In this document: positions 35,960 to 44,411 of the stretch, in pieces
Layout of the letters: every line of letters begins with the position of its first letter
Position numbering within the stretch: the first letter of the stretch is position 1
Source: Halomonas sp. Bachu 37
GTDB taxonomy: Bacteria > Pseudomonadota > Gammaproteobacteria > Pseudomonadales > Halomonadaceae
Length of the DNA stretch: 64,000 nucleotides
Reading direction: 5' to 3'
NCBI RefSeq assembly: GCF_039691755.1
Contig: NZ_CP137552.1
Span: forward strand, 3,348,001-3,412,000
Notes under the pieces: model-generated
Told to the model about the DNA's origin: nothing
The model's input: only the letters and a program-made list of their open reading frames with translations
Database searches by the model: none
Translations under genes and position numbers: made by a program

Positions 35960-36420
35960 CGCGAAGCGTCGTGGAGGAGTTGTGCAAGAGCCTGGAAGAC
36001 AAGAGAGCACACGAAAGAAAGCGAAATACAGCCGCCCAAAACACCACCACCCCGCTTGGCGGGGTGGGTGGTTCAGCGCTCTGGATCAATGTATCGGGAC
36101 CGTGCCGGCTTCCTCTCCTTTTGCGGGCGACCAACCTTGGTTAAAGCCCTGACCGGCGTTGCCGTTACATCTCATCACTCATCCCTGAGCCAACAATCAT
36201 CCTTGATTGTCCAAGCGTTTACTGCTGGAAATGAGACGATCTTCCTTACACTCAGTTATTGCAGGGGCCGTGCCATTTTCATGACAAACAAGCTAAATGA
36301 AATAATTTCAATTATTTAGCAAAAACGGCCAACAAACTGGCGGCTTTCGCGCTGCCAAAAAGGGGCACTTAAAATGGCTACCTTTGACACATGAGCAAAC
36401 TATAGCCACAACGAAACGGC
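35960..36420. other. Intergenic region between the copper chaperone and phoR
   Basis: 461 bases with no supported gene. A GC-rich hairpin at 36048-36066 probably ends transcription from both sides. An AT-rich imperfect inverted repeat GCTAAAT/ATTTAGC lies at 36292-36320. The right part is unusually AT-rich for this genome. Confidence 0.5.
36048..36066. terminator. GC-rich hairpin between convergent genes
   Basis: CACCCCGC / GCGGGGTG with a TTG loop, extendable with a bulge. No T-run follows, so termination is only probable. Confidence 0.45.
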
Positions 36421-37713
36421 TCATTGTGACACCCGAGATGCTGGAAACACGCAGCGAAACAGCGCGCCGCGCCCCGGATGGGACTCGATTTCCAGCTGGG
36501 CATCGTGGCGCAGCAGGACATGCTTGACGATGGCAAGCCCCAGACCGGTGCCGCCGGTGGCGGTGCTGCGGCCCTTGTCCACGCGATAGAAGCGCTCGGT
36601 CAGGCGGGGTATATGCACCGGGTCGATACCTTCACCGTTGTCCTCCACCTCAAGGCAGGCTCCCTTGGGGTGTCGTCGCCAACGCAGGGTGATATGGCTG
36701 CCTGCGGCGGTATAGCGCACGGCATTGAAGGCAAGATTGGAGACGGCGCTGCATATTTCCTGCTCGCTTGCCACAAGCCTGTCGCTGCATGCCTCTTCCA
36801 CTTCCACCATGATGACGTGGTGGTCACCGGAAAGCGCCAGGGCGTCACGTTTCACTCCCTCCAGCAGCCGCGGCATGTCCAGGGGCTGGTGATCATTGCC
36901 ACCCTGGTCGATTTCCAGGCGTGACAGCAGCAGCAGGTCGTTGACCAGGTTCTGCATGCGCAGGGTCTGCTCCTGCATTCGGGTCAATCCGCGCGCCAGG
37001 CGATCGGGTAGATGGTCGGCCAGGTCCAGGTAGGTTTCCAGGTAGCCGGCGAGTACCGTCAAGGGCGTCCGCAGTTCGTGGGAGACGTTGGCGACGAAGT
37101 CCCGACGCATCTGCTCCAGGCGGTGCAAGCGGGTGATATCCCGCGCCATGACCAGGCGTTCATCGTCACCGTAGAGGGTGATCTGGTACTGCAGGATACG
37201 GCGCTCATCCAGCGGCGCCGGCAATGTCAGCGGCTCGCGATAATCGCGGGCGTTGAAGTAGGCGACGAAGCGCGGGTCACGTAGCAGGTTGGTGATGTGC
37301 TGGCCACGGTCGTGGGCGGCTTGCAGTCCGAGCATGTCGTTGGCGGCGGAGTTCCACCACTCCAGATCGCCGTGCCGGTCGAGCATGACCACGCTATCGC
37401 GCATGGCTTCCGACGATTCCTGGATACGCGCAAGCGTTGCCCGCAAGCGGCTCTGGGTGAGGCGTTGGCTTTTCTGGTAGCGGTAGAGACGATCGAACAG
37501 CTCACCCCACATGCCGCTGGCGGCGGGCGGTTCCGTTTGAGGATGCAGGGTCAGCCACTGATAAAGCGCGCGCAGCTGGCGCAAGTGGTAGCCGAGGCAC
37601 ACGGCAAGCCCCGCCGCCAGCCCCAGTCCCGCCTGGGAGACGATTCCCCCGATCAAGAGCCCGGCGGTGGCAAGCCAAGCCAGTCGCCAGAGTTCTCGGC
37701 TCCACGATCGCAC
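36421..37713 (-). CDS. phoR: Phosphate regulon sensor kinase PhoR
   Basis: A 430-residue membrane histidine kinase. Two close N-terminal helices (about 11-46), a charged linker, PAS domain (about 95-195), HisKA with phosphorylated His212 in N-V-S-H-E-L-R-T-P-L, and a HATPase domain with N-A-V-R-Y, D-N-G-E-G-I and G-T-G-L-G-L. Length and layout match E. coli PhoR (431). It begins one base after phoB ends, same transcript. Confidence 0.95.
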   Translation of the reverse strand: MRSWSRELWRLAWLATAGLLIGGIVSQAGLGLAAGLAVCLGYHLRQLRALYQWLTLHPQTEPPAASGMWGELFDRLYRYQKSQRLTQSRLRATLARIQESSEAMRDSVVMLDRHGDLEWWNSAANDMLGLQAAHDRGQHITNLLRDPRFVAYFNARDYREPLTLPAPLDERRILQYQITLYGDDERLVMARDITRLHRLEQMRRDFVANVSHELRTPLTVLAGYLETYLDLADHLPDRLARGLTRMQEQTLRMQNLVNDLLLLSRLEIDQGGNDHQPLDMPRLLEGVKRDALALSGDHHVIMVEVEEACSDRLVASEQEICSAVSNLAFNAVRYTAAGSHITLRWRRHPKGACLEVEDNGEGIDPVHIPRLTERFYRVDKGRSTATGGTGLGLAIVKHVLLRHDAQLEIESHPGRGALFRCVFPASRVSQ

Positions 37714-37714
37714 C

Positions 37715-38404
37715 TTACACCCTGGCCGAGAATCGGTAGCCCGTGCCTCGCACGGTCTGGATCAGATGCTGATGGGCTTCGCCTAGTGCCTTGCGCAAGC
37801 GGCGGATATGCACATCCACGGTGCGCTCCTCGACATACACGTTGCCGCCCCATACCTGGTCCAGCAGCTGGCTGCGCGTGTAGGCACGCTCCTGGTGGGT
37901 CATGAAGAACTGCAGCAGGCGGTACTCGGTGGGGCCCATTTCCAGTGCCTTGCCGTGGGTACTGACGCGGTGGCTCATGGGATCGAGCAGCAACCCGTCG
38001 ATCTCGATGGGATCTTCCACTCCCCGGGGCGTTGTGCGGCGAAGCACCGCTTTCAGCCGCGCCACCAGCTCCCGTGGCGAAAACGGCTTGGTGATGTAGT
38101 CATCCGCTCCCGCTTCCAGGCCCTGGATCTTGTTATCCTCTTCGCCCTTGGCGGTGAGCATGATGATGGGCAACTCGGCGGTCGTTTCCTCGCGCTTGAG
38201 ACGCCGCGCCAGCTCGATACCGCTGGTGCCCGGCATCATCCAGTCGAGCAGCAGCAGGTCGGGGTGATGGTCGACCACCATGGCATGGGCATCCTGGGCG
38301 TTATCCGCTTCGAGTACGCGATAGTCGGCCATCTCCAGCGCCACGGCGATCATTTCCCGGATAGGCGCTTCATCATCGACGATCAGAACGGTCTTGGCGG
38401 TCAT
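37715..38404 (-). CDS. phoB: Phosphate regulon response regulator PhoB
   Basis: A 229-residue OmpR-type regulator: receiver domain with Asp54 (L-L-L-D-W-M-M-P-G), switch T and K-G in T-A-K-G-E-E-D, and a winged-helix DNA-binding domain whose recognition part is [15 protein letters not shown]. Two tandem Pho boxes lie 37-87 bases before the start, so it is autoregulated. First gene of phoBR. Confidence 0.96.
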   Translation of the reverse strand: MTAKTVLIVDDEAPIREMIAVALEMADYRVLEADNAQDAHAMVVDHHPDLLLLDWMMPGTSGIELARRLKREETTAELPIIMLTAKGEEDNKIQGLEAGADDYITKPFSPRELVARLKAVLRRTTPRGVEDPIEIDGLLLDPMSHRVSTHGKALEMGPTEYRLLQFFMTHQERAYTRSQLLDQVWGGNVYVEERTVDVHIRRLRKALGEAHQHLIQTVRGTGYRFSARV

Positions 38405-38440
38405 CCCGGAGCCTCACGGTGTTCGTTGGAAAGAAATCCA

Positions 38441-38458
38441 GTGACAGGTCAATGACGA
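38441..38458 (-). promoter_or_regulatory. Pho box 2 (phoB-proximal)
   Basis: On the minus strand TCGTCATTGACCTGTCAC, matching 13 of 18 positions of the Pho box CTGTCATAAATCTGTCAC. Second half-site is perfect. Confidence 0.65.
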
Positions 38459-38473
38459 TAACACCATGTGTTG

Positions 38474-38491
38474 ATGACAGTTATATGACAA
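38474..38491 (-). promoter_or_regulatory. Pho box 1 (distal)
   Basis: On the minus strand TTGTCATATAACTGTCAT: two TGTCAT heptamers 11 bases apart with an AT-rich spacer, near consensus. It starts 33 bases from Pho box 2, about three helical turns, so both lie on one DNA face. Confidence 0.85.
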
Positions 38492-38512
38492 CCGTTACAG
38501 ACACCAGCCGAC

Positions 38513-39403
38513 TCAGGCCGCTGCCGGCCACAGGCTCAAGGCGATACCGGCGAAGACCAGCAGGCCCGACCAGTGATTGTTGAGAAACGCCTGGAAGCAG
38601 CGCTCGCGCTCGCGCCCTCGAATCAGGAACTGCTGACGGACGAAGGTCGCCGCCATGGCGGCAAGGCCCAGCCAGAAGAATCCGCCCAGGGCCAGGCGTA
38701 TCCCGAACCAGGCTAGCAGGCCCAGCGTCGCCAGCTGCAGCTGGCCGATGATCAGCTTGTCCGCACGGCCGAACAGCACGGCGGTGGACTTGATGCCCAC
38801 CTTGAGGTCGTCGTCGCGGTCGACCATGGCGTACTGAGTATCGTAGGCCACCGTCCACACCACGTTGGCGGCGAACAGCAGCCACCCTTCGACGGGGATA
38901 TGGCCGAGCACCGCGCCGAAGGCCATGGGAATCGCCCAGGAGAAGGCCATGCCGAGAAATATCTGCGGGAAATGGGTATAGCGCTTCATGAACGGGTAGA
39001 TGAACGCCAGGAAGACCCCGACCAGCGACAGCATCACGGTAAACAGATTGGTGAACCACACCAGCACGAAGGCCGCCGCCACCAGGAGCAGAAACAGCCC
39101 CTTGGCCTCGTCTTCGCCGATGCGTCCGTTGGCCAGCGGTCGGTTGCGGGTGCGTTTGACGTATCCGTCGACGTGGCGATCGGCGTAATCGTTCACCACA
39201 CAGCCCGCCGCCCGCATCAGGTAGACGCCGGCAACGAAGATCAGCAACACATCACGCCCGGGAATGCCCTCGGCCGCCGCCCATAGCGCCCACAGGGTCG
39301 GCCACATCAGCAGCCAGGTGCCGATGGGACGATCCAGGCGCGTCAGGTGCAGGAAATCGGGTACACGCGCCAAGCCGGAGGGGCGCAACAGGGAACGATC
39401 CAT
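38513..39403 (-). CDS. ubiA: 4-hydroxybenzoate octaprenyltransferase
   Basis: A 296-residue integral membrane prenyltransferase that joins the polyprenyl chain to 4-hydroxybenzoate in ubiquinone synthesis. Both Asp-rich motifs are present: N-D-Y-A-D-R-H-V-D (about 71-79) and [13 protein letters not shown]. Start at MDRSLLRP follows GAGGTAACC; a 15-residue in-frame extension lacks a ribosome site. It is 53 bases after ubiC in the same direction. Confidence 0.95.
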   Translation of the reverse strand: MDRSLLRPSGLARVPDFLHLTRLDRPIGTWLLMWPTLWALWAAAEGIPGRDVLLIFVAGVYLMRAAGCVVNDYADRHVDGYVKRTRNRPLANGRIGEDEAKGLFLLLVAAAFVLVWFTNLFTVMLSLVGVFLAFIYPFMKRYTHFPQIFLGMAFSWAIPMAFGAVLGHIPVEGWLLFAANVVWTVAYDTQYAMVDRDDDLKVGIKSTAVLFGRADKLIIGQLQLATLGLLAWFGIRLALGGFFWLGLAAMAATFVRQQFLIRGRERERCFQAFLNNHWSGLLVFAGIALSLWPAAA

Positions 39404-39456
39404 GGTTACCTCGTCAACAGAGTCATCCCCGGCGGGGAATGACGACAACCTAGAGC

Positions 39457-39999
39457 CTACCGCGAAGGCAAGTCGAGTTCATCCGCCATGGCGAAGAGAA
39501 AGTGCTCCTGAACCAGCAGCGCCATGCCGCGATGGCGAAATACCGAGCGGCGGCCCCAGGGACCGCGGGCATCGCTGTAGTGCGGAGCGCGTTCGGTCAC
39601 TTCCAGCGGCCCTCGCTGCAAATCGGGCTGACGAAACAGCCAGCTTCCCAGCGAACGCTCGCCCAGGCGATCCAGGCGGTGGCCACGAAGCTGTGCCAAT
39701 GGCGCCACCGAACGCGCCGTCACCCAGGGGACGCCATCCAGGCACAGGGCGACCTCGCGCAACCACGCATGCCGGCCCGGGGGAATGCCCAGCGCCCGGG
39801 CTTCATCGACCTGCGGTTGCCCAATACCCTGGCTCAGCAAGCGTACGCGAAAGGGCTTTTCGTCTCCCGCCGCCATCAAGCGCGCGGTCAGGGAGTCCGT
39901 CGACGCCACCCATTGCCACCAGGCGGGGCTCATGCGGGGGCGCGCAGCAGCCAGTGGCCGCCAGGCGGGCATCAAAAGGGAATGCGAGGCATGCAACAC
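39457..39999 (-). CDS. ubiC: Chorismate lyase
   Basis: A 180-residue chorismate pyruvate-lyase making 4-hydroxybenzoate for UbiA. It shows the L-T-A-R-L segment, [18 protein letters not shown] and R-R-S-V-F-R-H-R-G near the end, which carry the conserved Arg and the Glu-rich pocket of the family. Start is GTG after GGAGAG; MPAWRPL nine codons later is possible. Confidence 0.9.
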   Translation of the reverse strand: MLHASHSLLMPAWRPLAAARPRMSPAWWQWVASTDSLTARLMAAGDEKPFRVRLLSQGIGQPQVDEARALGIPPGRHAWLREVALCLDGVPWVTARSVAPLAQLRGHRLDRLGERSLGSWLFRQPDLQRGPLEVTERAPHYSDARGPWGRRSVFRHRGMALLVQEHFLFAMADELDLPSR

Positions 40000-40071
40000 T
40001 ATTCTCTCCGCGGGAAAATCGCCGGGCGGCTAGTGTAACATGGTGGTTGAACAGGTTTTTCAGGTGATTCC

Positions 40072-41235
40072 ATGGACTCTCCCTTGGTCATTATCGGGAC
40101 CGGCATGGCCGGGATCGGCTTGGCGCGCGCCATACGCAAGCAGGACACCCGGCGCCCCATCACGTTGTTCAGCAGCGACAGCGGCAGCGAATACTCCAAG
40201 CCGCTGCTGTCCACCGGCTTCGCCAAGGGGCTTGCGCCCGAAAGCCTCGCGGTGCGCCGCGCCGACGAGCTCGCCGAACAGCTGAATGTCGAGGTACTGG
40301 CACATACGCCGGTCAGTGCCATCGACCCCGACGCCCGGGAAGTGCGCTGCGCCAACGGTAGCACCACCCGTTACGGTGAGCTGGTGCTGGCGACCGGCGC
40401 CGCTCCCCGGGTGCCCTTCGCCATCGCCGACGAGGTGGCCTCACGTTTTCATACCATCAACGATCTCGATGACTATCGCCGCTTCCACGCCGCCCTGGCA
40501 AAAGCCGCCACGCCTGCTCGGGTGGCGATCATCGGCGCCGGCCTGGTGGGCTGCGAATTCGCCAACGACCTGCATGCCGGAGGGCATCGGGTCAGCCTGA
40601 TCGCGCCGGAAACCGCTCCGCTGCCGCGCCTGCTGCCGCCGCCCCTGGGCCGGGCACTGGGCGAGGCATTCAGCGATGCAGGCATCTCCCTGCATCTGGG
40701 ACGAACGCTTGCCAGCCAAGCCCTCGAGGGCGGCGATGTGCTGCTGCAGCTGGACAACGGCGAAGAGATCGCAGCCGATATCGTGCTCATGGCCACCGGT
40801 CTCAAGCCGCGCACGACACTGGCCGAAACCGCCGGGCTGCGCGTGGAAGAGAGCGGCATCCAGGTCGACCGCTATCTGCAAACCTCCGCTCCCCATATAC
40901 ACGCCCTGGGCGACGCCGCCTGCGTCGCTGGGGTCAACGCCATGTACGTGCAACCGCTGCAAGCCTGTGTCCGGGCACTTGCCGCAAGCCTGAACGGCAA
41001 GCCCACGACGATCAGTTTCGGGGCCTGGCCGGTCATGGTAAAAACCCCCTTGCTGCCCGTGGTGGCGCTGCCCCCGTTACACGAGCCCGCACGCTGGCGT
41101 ATCGAAGGGGAAAGCCAGGACATAACCGCCCTGGCGGAAGACCAAGACGAACGTTTGATTGGTTTTGCGTTGACAGGAAGCTGCGTGAAACGGAAAGTGG
41201 AGCTTTCCAGAGCGGCCCCGCCGCTGCTAGGCTGA
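40072..41235 (+). CDS. Rubredoxin-NAD+ reductase
   Basis: A 387-residue FAD-dependent NADH oxidoreductase. FAD motif I-I-G-T-G-M-A-G-I-G near 6-16, NAD motif I-I-G-A-G-L-V-G-C-E near 150, and the A-x-G-D-A-A C-terminal FAD motif (H-A-L-G-D-A-A). It resembles RubB/AlkT, which pass electrons to rubredoxin. In Pseudomonas the reductase lies beside rubredoxin genes and ubiC; no rubredoxin gene is found in this gap. Other ferredoxin or NO-reducing partners are possible. Confidence 0.85.
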   Translation: MDSPLVIIGTGMAGIGLARAIRKQDTRRPITLFSSDSGSEYSKPLLSTGFAKGLAPESLAVRRADELAEQLNVEVLAHTPVSAIDPDAREVRCANGSTTRYGELVLATGAAPRVPFAIADEVASRFHTINDLDDYRRFHAALAKAATPARVAIIGAGLVGCEFANDLHAGGHRVSLIAPETAPLPRLLPPPLGRALGEAFSDAGISLHLGRTLASQALEGGDVLLQLDNGEEIAADIVLMATGLKPRTTLAETAGLRVEESGIQVDRYLQTSAPHIHALGDAACVAGVNAMYVQPLQACVRALAASLNGKPTTISFGAWPVMVKTPLLPVVALPPLHEPARWRIEGESQDITALAEDQDERLIGFALTGSCVKRKVELSRAAPPLLG

Positions 41236-41402
41236 TTTTCACTATATTCAGGGCTAAGCTCTTAACGCTTGGCCCCGGTTTCAAGATGCAGCCGCTGCAT
41301 CACGCTCTATCCGATGGGTTCCAACCAACCAGGTACCAGCCACGTATCGCAACGTATCCGCTACCTGACTTACAAACGACGTACTATCGCAGGGAGATCC
41401 AC

Positions 41403-41675
41403 ATGCGCAAACCCGAACTCGCCGCCGCCATCGCCGAAAGTGCCGACCTATCCAAGGACAAGGCCGGCCAGGTACTCAATATCATCCTCGACGAGATCAC
41501 CAATACCGTGGCCAAGGGTGACGATGTTGCCTTGATCGGTTTTGGCACCTTCACCGTGCGCGAGCGTGCCGCGCGTACCGGCAAGAACCCGCAAACCGGT
41601 GAGCCATTGCAGATTCCCGCCAGCAAGAATGTCGCTTTCAAGCCGGGCAAGGCCCTCAAGGAAGCGGTTTCCTGA
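41403..41675 (+). CDS. HU-family DNA-binding protein
   Basis: A 90-residue histone-like protein: M-R-K-P-E-L-A-A-A-I-A start, G-F-G-T-F-x-V-R-E-R-A-A-R-T-G-K-N-P-Q-T-G-E-P arm and K-P-G-K-A-L-K end. It bends DNA non-specifically. It corresponds to the extra HU-type protein near recG in Pseudomonas. An upstream in-frame start at 41286 would add a 39-residue tail not found in HU proteins. Overlaps the next gene by one base. Confidence 0.93.
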   Translation: MRKPELAAAIAESADLSKDKAGQVLNIILDEITNTVAKGDDVALIGFGTFTVRERAARTGKNPQTGEPLQIPASKNVAFKPGKALKEAVS

Positions 41676-42031
41676 TGAAACTGAAGCTGACGCTGTGGCT
41701 ATTGAGCGTTCTGCTCAAGCGAGCCCTGCGCCGCAAGCCTCGCTTTCGCGAGCAGCTCGAACGCATGCGAGGGCTGGACTGGGGAATCGCCACGGAAGAC
41801 CTTTCCGTCGCGCGTTACTACCGGATGACGCCGAAGGCAATTACCAGCGGCAGCGGGTTGCCGGTGGATCTTGACCTAGAACTGCGTTTCGAGGACGAGG
41901 CTACCGCCTTGAAAGTCCTCAGAAAGCCCACCCAGCAGGCATTTCTCGACGGCATGATCGCCGGGAAGGTGCGCCTTGTCGGCGACTCCGCCGACATGAA
42001 CAAGCTGCAGAAACTGCTCAAGTATCTGTAG
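41675..42031 (+). CDS. Small SCP2-like sterol carrier domain protein
   Basis: A 118-residue basic protein coupled to the HU gene (TGATG overlap). The second half has a strand-helix pattern L-D-L-E-L-R-F-E-D-E, A-F-L-D-G-M-I-A-G-K-V-R-L-V-G-D and ends in a helix L-Q-K-L-L-K-Y-L, resembling SCP2 lipid-binding domains as in UbiJ-like proteins. The N-terminal stretch is partly hydrophobic. Function unknown. Confidence 0.65.
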   Translation: MKLKLTLWLLSVLLKRALRRKPRFREQLERMRGLDWGIATEDLSVARYYRMTPKAITSGSGLPVDLDLELRFEDEATALKVLRKPTQQAFLDGMIAGKVRLVGDSADMNKLQKLLKYL

Positions 42032-42068
42032 TACGCTTCCTTGCCTCCATGCTCTTTTTCGAGACTGG

Positions 42069-42097
42069 CTCAGCGCGCCGTTCAGCGGCGCGCTGAG
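42069..42097 (+). terminator. GC-rich hairpin after the SCP2-like gene
   Basis: Perfect 12-bp stem CTCAGCGCGCCG / CGGCGCGCTGAG around TTCAG, 38 bases after the stop. No T-run, so it may need Rho or act as an mRNA end. Confidence 0.55.
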
Positions 42098-42183
42098 ACC
42101 CGCTATCAATAGCGGCAGCCGGCCCCGCAATCCTCTATACTGGCACCCACGACCAAAGTCTAATAATCGCCACAAGAGCCTAC

Positions 42184-44394
42184 ATGCCGATTTCCCTGCC
42201 GCTGCGACGTCTCTGGACACTGGATAAATTCGCTTACAGCCTGCGGGTGTTCTTGGCGTTCAGCGGTGCGCTCGCTCTGAGCTGGGGGCAAGACGACATC
42301 GCGCTGGTCATCCCGTTGTTCCTGGGCATCATCGCCAGCGCGCTGTCGGAAACCGATGATAGCTGGCAGGGGCGCCTGCAAGCCTTGCTGGTCACCCTTG
42401 GCTGCTTTGCCATTGCCTCGCTCAGTGTGCAGTGGCTGTATCCCTGGCCGTGGCTGTTCGCTGCGGGCCTGGGAGCCGCCACGTTCAGCTTGATCATGCT
42501 GGGGGCGGTAGGCCAGCGCTACGCGACTATTGCGTCCGGCACATTGATCCTGGCGATCTATTCGATGATCAACATCGAGCAGCACGGTGGCGTGCCCGAA
42601 CAGGGCGTCTGGCCCCTGACCCTGCTGCTGCTGAGCGGCGCTGCCTGGTACGGGCTGATTTCGGTGGTATGGTGCGCACTGTTTTCACGCCAACCGGTGA
42701 AACAGAGCATGGCGCGACTCTACAAGGCGCTGGGAGAGTACCTGATAATCAAGTCGGCCCTGTTCGAACCCTTGCGCGATGTCGATATCGAGGCGCGGCG
42801 GCTGGCACTGGCGCGCCAGAACGGCAAGGTGGTGGAAGCGCTCAACCAGGCCAAGGAGATGATCTTTCGCCGCCTGGAAGGCCAGCGCGGCAACCGCAAG
42901 CTCAACCGCTACCTGCGCATCTATTTCATCGCCCAGGATATCCACGAACGCGCCAGCTCGACCCACTATCCCTATGCCGACCTCACCGAGGCCTTTTTTC
43001 ACCATGATGTGCTGTTTCGCTGTCAGCGCTTGCTCGATCAGCAAGGGCAGGCCTGTAAACGCCTGGCCAAGGCACTGCTGTTGAACCGGCCCTTCGACCA
43101 TCGCCAGAGCGAACAGGCGCTCACGGACCTGCGTGCCTCGATCGACAACCTGCGCGACCAGCGGCGGCCACAGTGGCAAGCACTGCTCTACCCCCTGGAG
43201 GCCTTGGCCGACAATCTCTCGACCCTGGAAGGCCAGCTGGCCAGCGCCCACAATCCGAATGCCGGCGACTCCCGGCGCGACGACACCTTGTTCGACCGCT
43301 CCCCCGCCAGCCTGAAAGAGGTATGGGAGCGCATACGCCTCAACCTGACGCTGGGCTCACCGACCTTTCGCCACGCCTTGCGGCTGTCGCTCGCGCTGCT
43401 TGCCGGCTACGGACTGATGCAGTGGATCGATCCTCAGCAGGGGTTCTGGATACTGCTTACCACGCTGTTCGTGTGTCGCCCCAACTTCGCCGCCACCCGG
43501 CGCTTTCTCAGCCAGCGTATCAGCGGCACCGTGCTCGGCCTGGTGGCGGGATGGGCGTCGATCTCGTTGTTTCCCCATCCCCTGGCCCAGAGTCTTATTG
43601 CGGTCGCCGCCGGGGTGGCGTTTTTCGCCAACCGCGAGAAGCACTATGTGATCGCCACCGCCTCGATCACCCTGCTGGTACTGTGCAGCTTCAACCAGGT
43701 CGGCGACGGCTTCGACCTGATCCTGCCGCGCTTGCTCGATACCTTGCTGGGCTCGCTGATTGCCGGCCTGGCGGTGTTCTTCGTCCTGCCCGACTGGCAA
43801 GGACGGCAGCTCTACCGGGAAGCCGCCAAGGTGCTGACCAACCATCGCCGCTACCTGGAAGAGATCACTCACCAGTACGAAGCGGGGAAACAGGACGACC
43901 TGGCCTACCGCCTGGCGCGCCGCAACGCCCACAATGCCGACGCGGCGCTCTCCACCCTGCTGACCAACATGCTGCACGAACCGGGGCACTACCGGAAGCA
44001 CGATGCCGACGACGGCCTGCGCTTTTTGGTGCTTTCCCATACCCTGCTCAGCCATCTTTCCGCGTTGGGCGCCCACCGCCAACGCCTGGCGGAGGATGAA
44101 GACGACGCCGCCCTCGTGCCGGTGGCGAAACGCATCGGAGAAACACTGGGATACCTCGCGGAATGCCTGGATAGGCGCCAGCCGGTGGCGACGTTGGCGG
44201 ATCGCACCGCCGAGCTGCTCGCCCGCCTGGAGGAGACAGACAGCGCGACGGCGGAGGAGCAGGCCATCGCGCCGTACCGCCCTATCCAGAGCCAGCTACG
44301 CCTGATCGCGGAGCAGCTGGCACCGCTGGGCGCAGCCGCCAACCGATTGGTCACGAGTCCCGATGATTCCGCCAACGCGCCGGTGACCGGCTGA
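42184..44394 (+). CDS. yccS: YccS/FUSC family membrane protein
   Basis: A 736-residue inner-membrane protein of the YccS/YhfK (FUSC, aromatic acid exporter-like) family. Two helix clusters (about 15-165 and 395-540) are separated by a cytoplasmic region (about 170-390) and followed by a C-terminal cytoplasmic domain. The segment R-P-N-F-A-A-T-R-R-F-L-S-Q-R-I-S-G-T-V-L-G (about 435-455) is the family signature. Transport substrate unknown; the link to efflux of aromatic acids is by family only. Confidence 0.9.
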   Translation: MPISLPLRRLWTLDKFAYSLRVFLAFSGALALSWGQDDIALVIPLFLGIIASALSETDDSWQGRLQALLVTLGCFAIASLSVQWLYPWPWLFAAGLGAATFSLIMLGAVGQRYATIASGTLILAIYSMINIEQHGGVPEQGVWPLTLLLLSGAAWYGLISVVWCALFSRQPVKQSMARLYKALGEYLIIKSALFEPLRDVDIEARRLALARQNGKVVEALNQAKEMIFRRLEGQRGNRKLNRYLRIYFIAQDIHERASSTHYPYADLTEAFFHHDVLFRCQRLLDQQGQACKRLAKALLLNRPFDHRQSEQALTDLRASIDNLRDQRRPQWQALLYPLEALADNLSTLEGQLASAHNPNAGDSRRDDTLFDRSPASLKEVWERIRLNLTLGSPTFRHALRLSLALLAGYGLMQWIDPQQGFWILLTTLFVCRPNFAATRRFLSQRISGTVLGLVAGWASISLFPHPLAQSLIAVAAGVAFFANREKHYVIATASITLLVLCSFNQVGDGFDLILPRLLDTLLGSLIAGLAVFFVLPDWQGRQLYREAAKVLTNHRRYLEEITHQYEAGKQDDLAYRLARRNAHNADAALSTLLTNMLHEPGHYRKHDADDGLRFLVLSHTLLSHLSALGAHRQRLAEDEDDAALVPVAKRIGETLGYLAECLDRRQPVATLADRTAELLARLEETDSATAEEQAIAPYRPIQSQLRLIAEQLAPLGAAANRLVTSPDDSANAPVTG

Positions 44395-44411
44395 TCCGCC
44401 GTGCCGAACCG

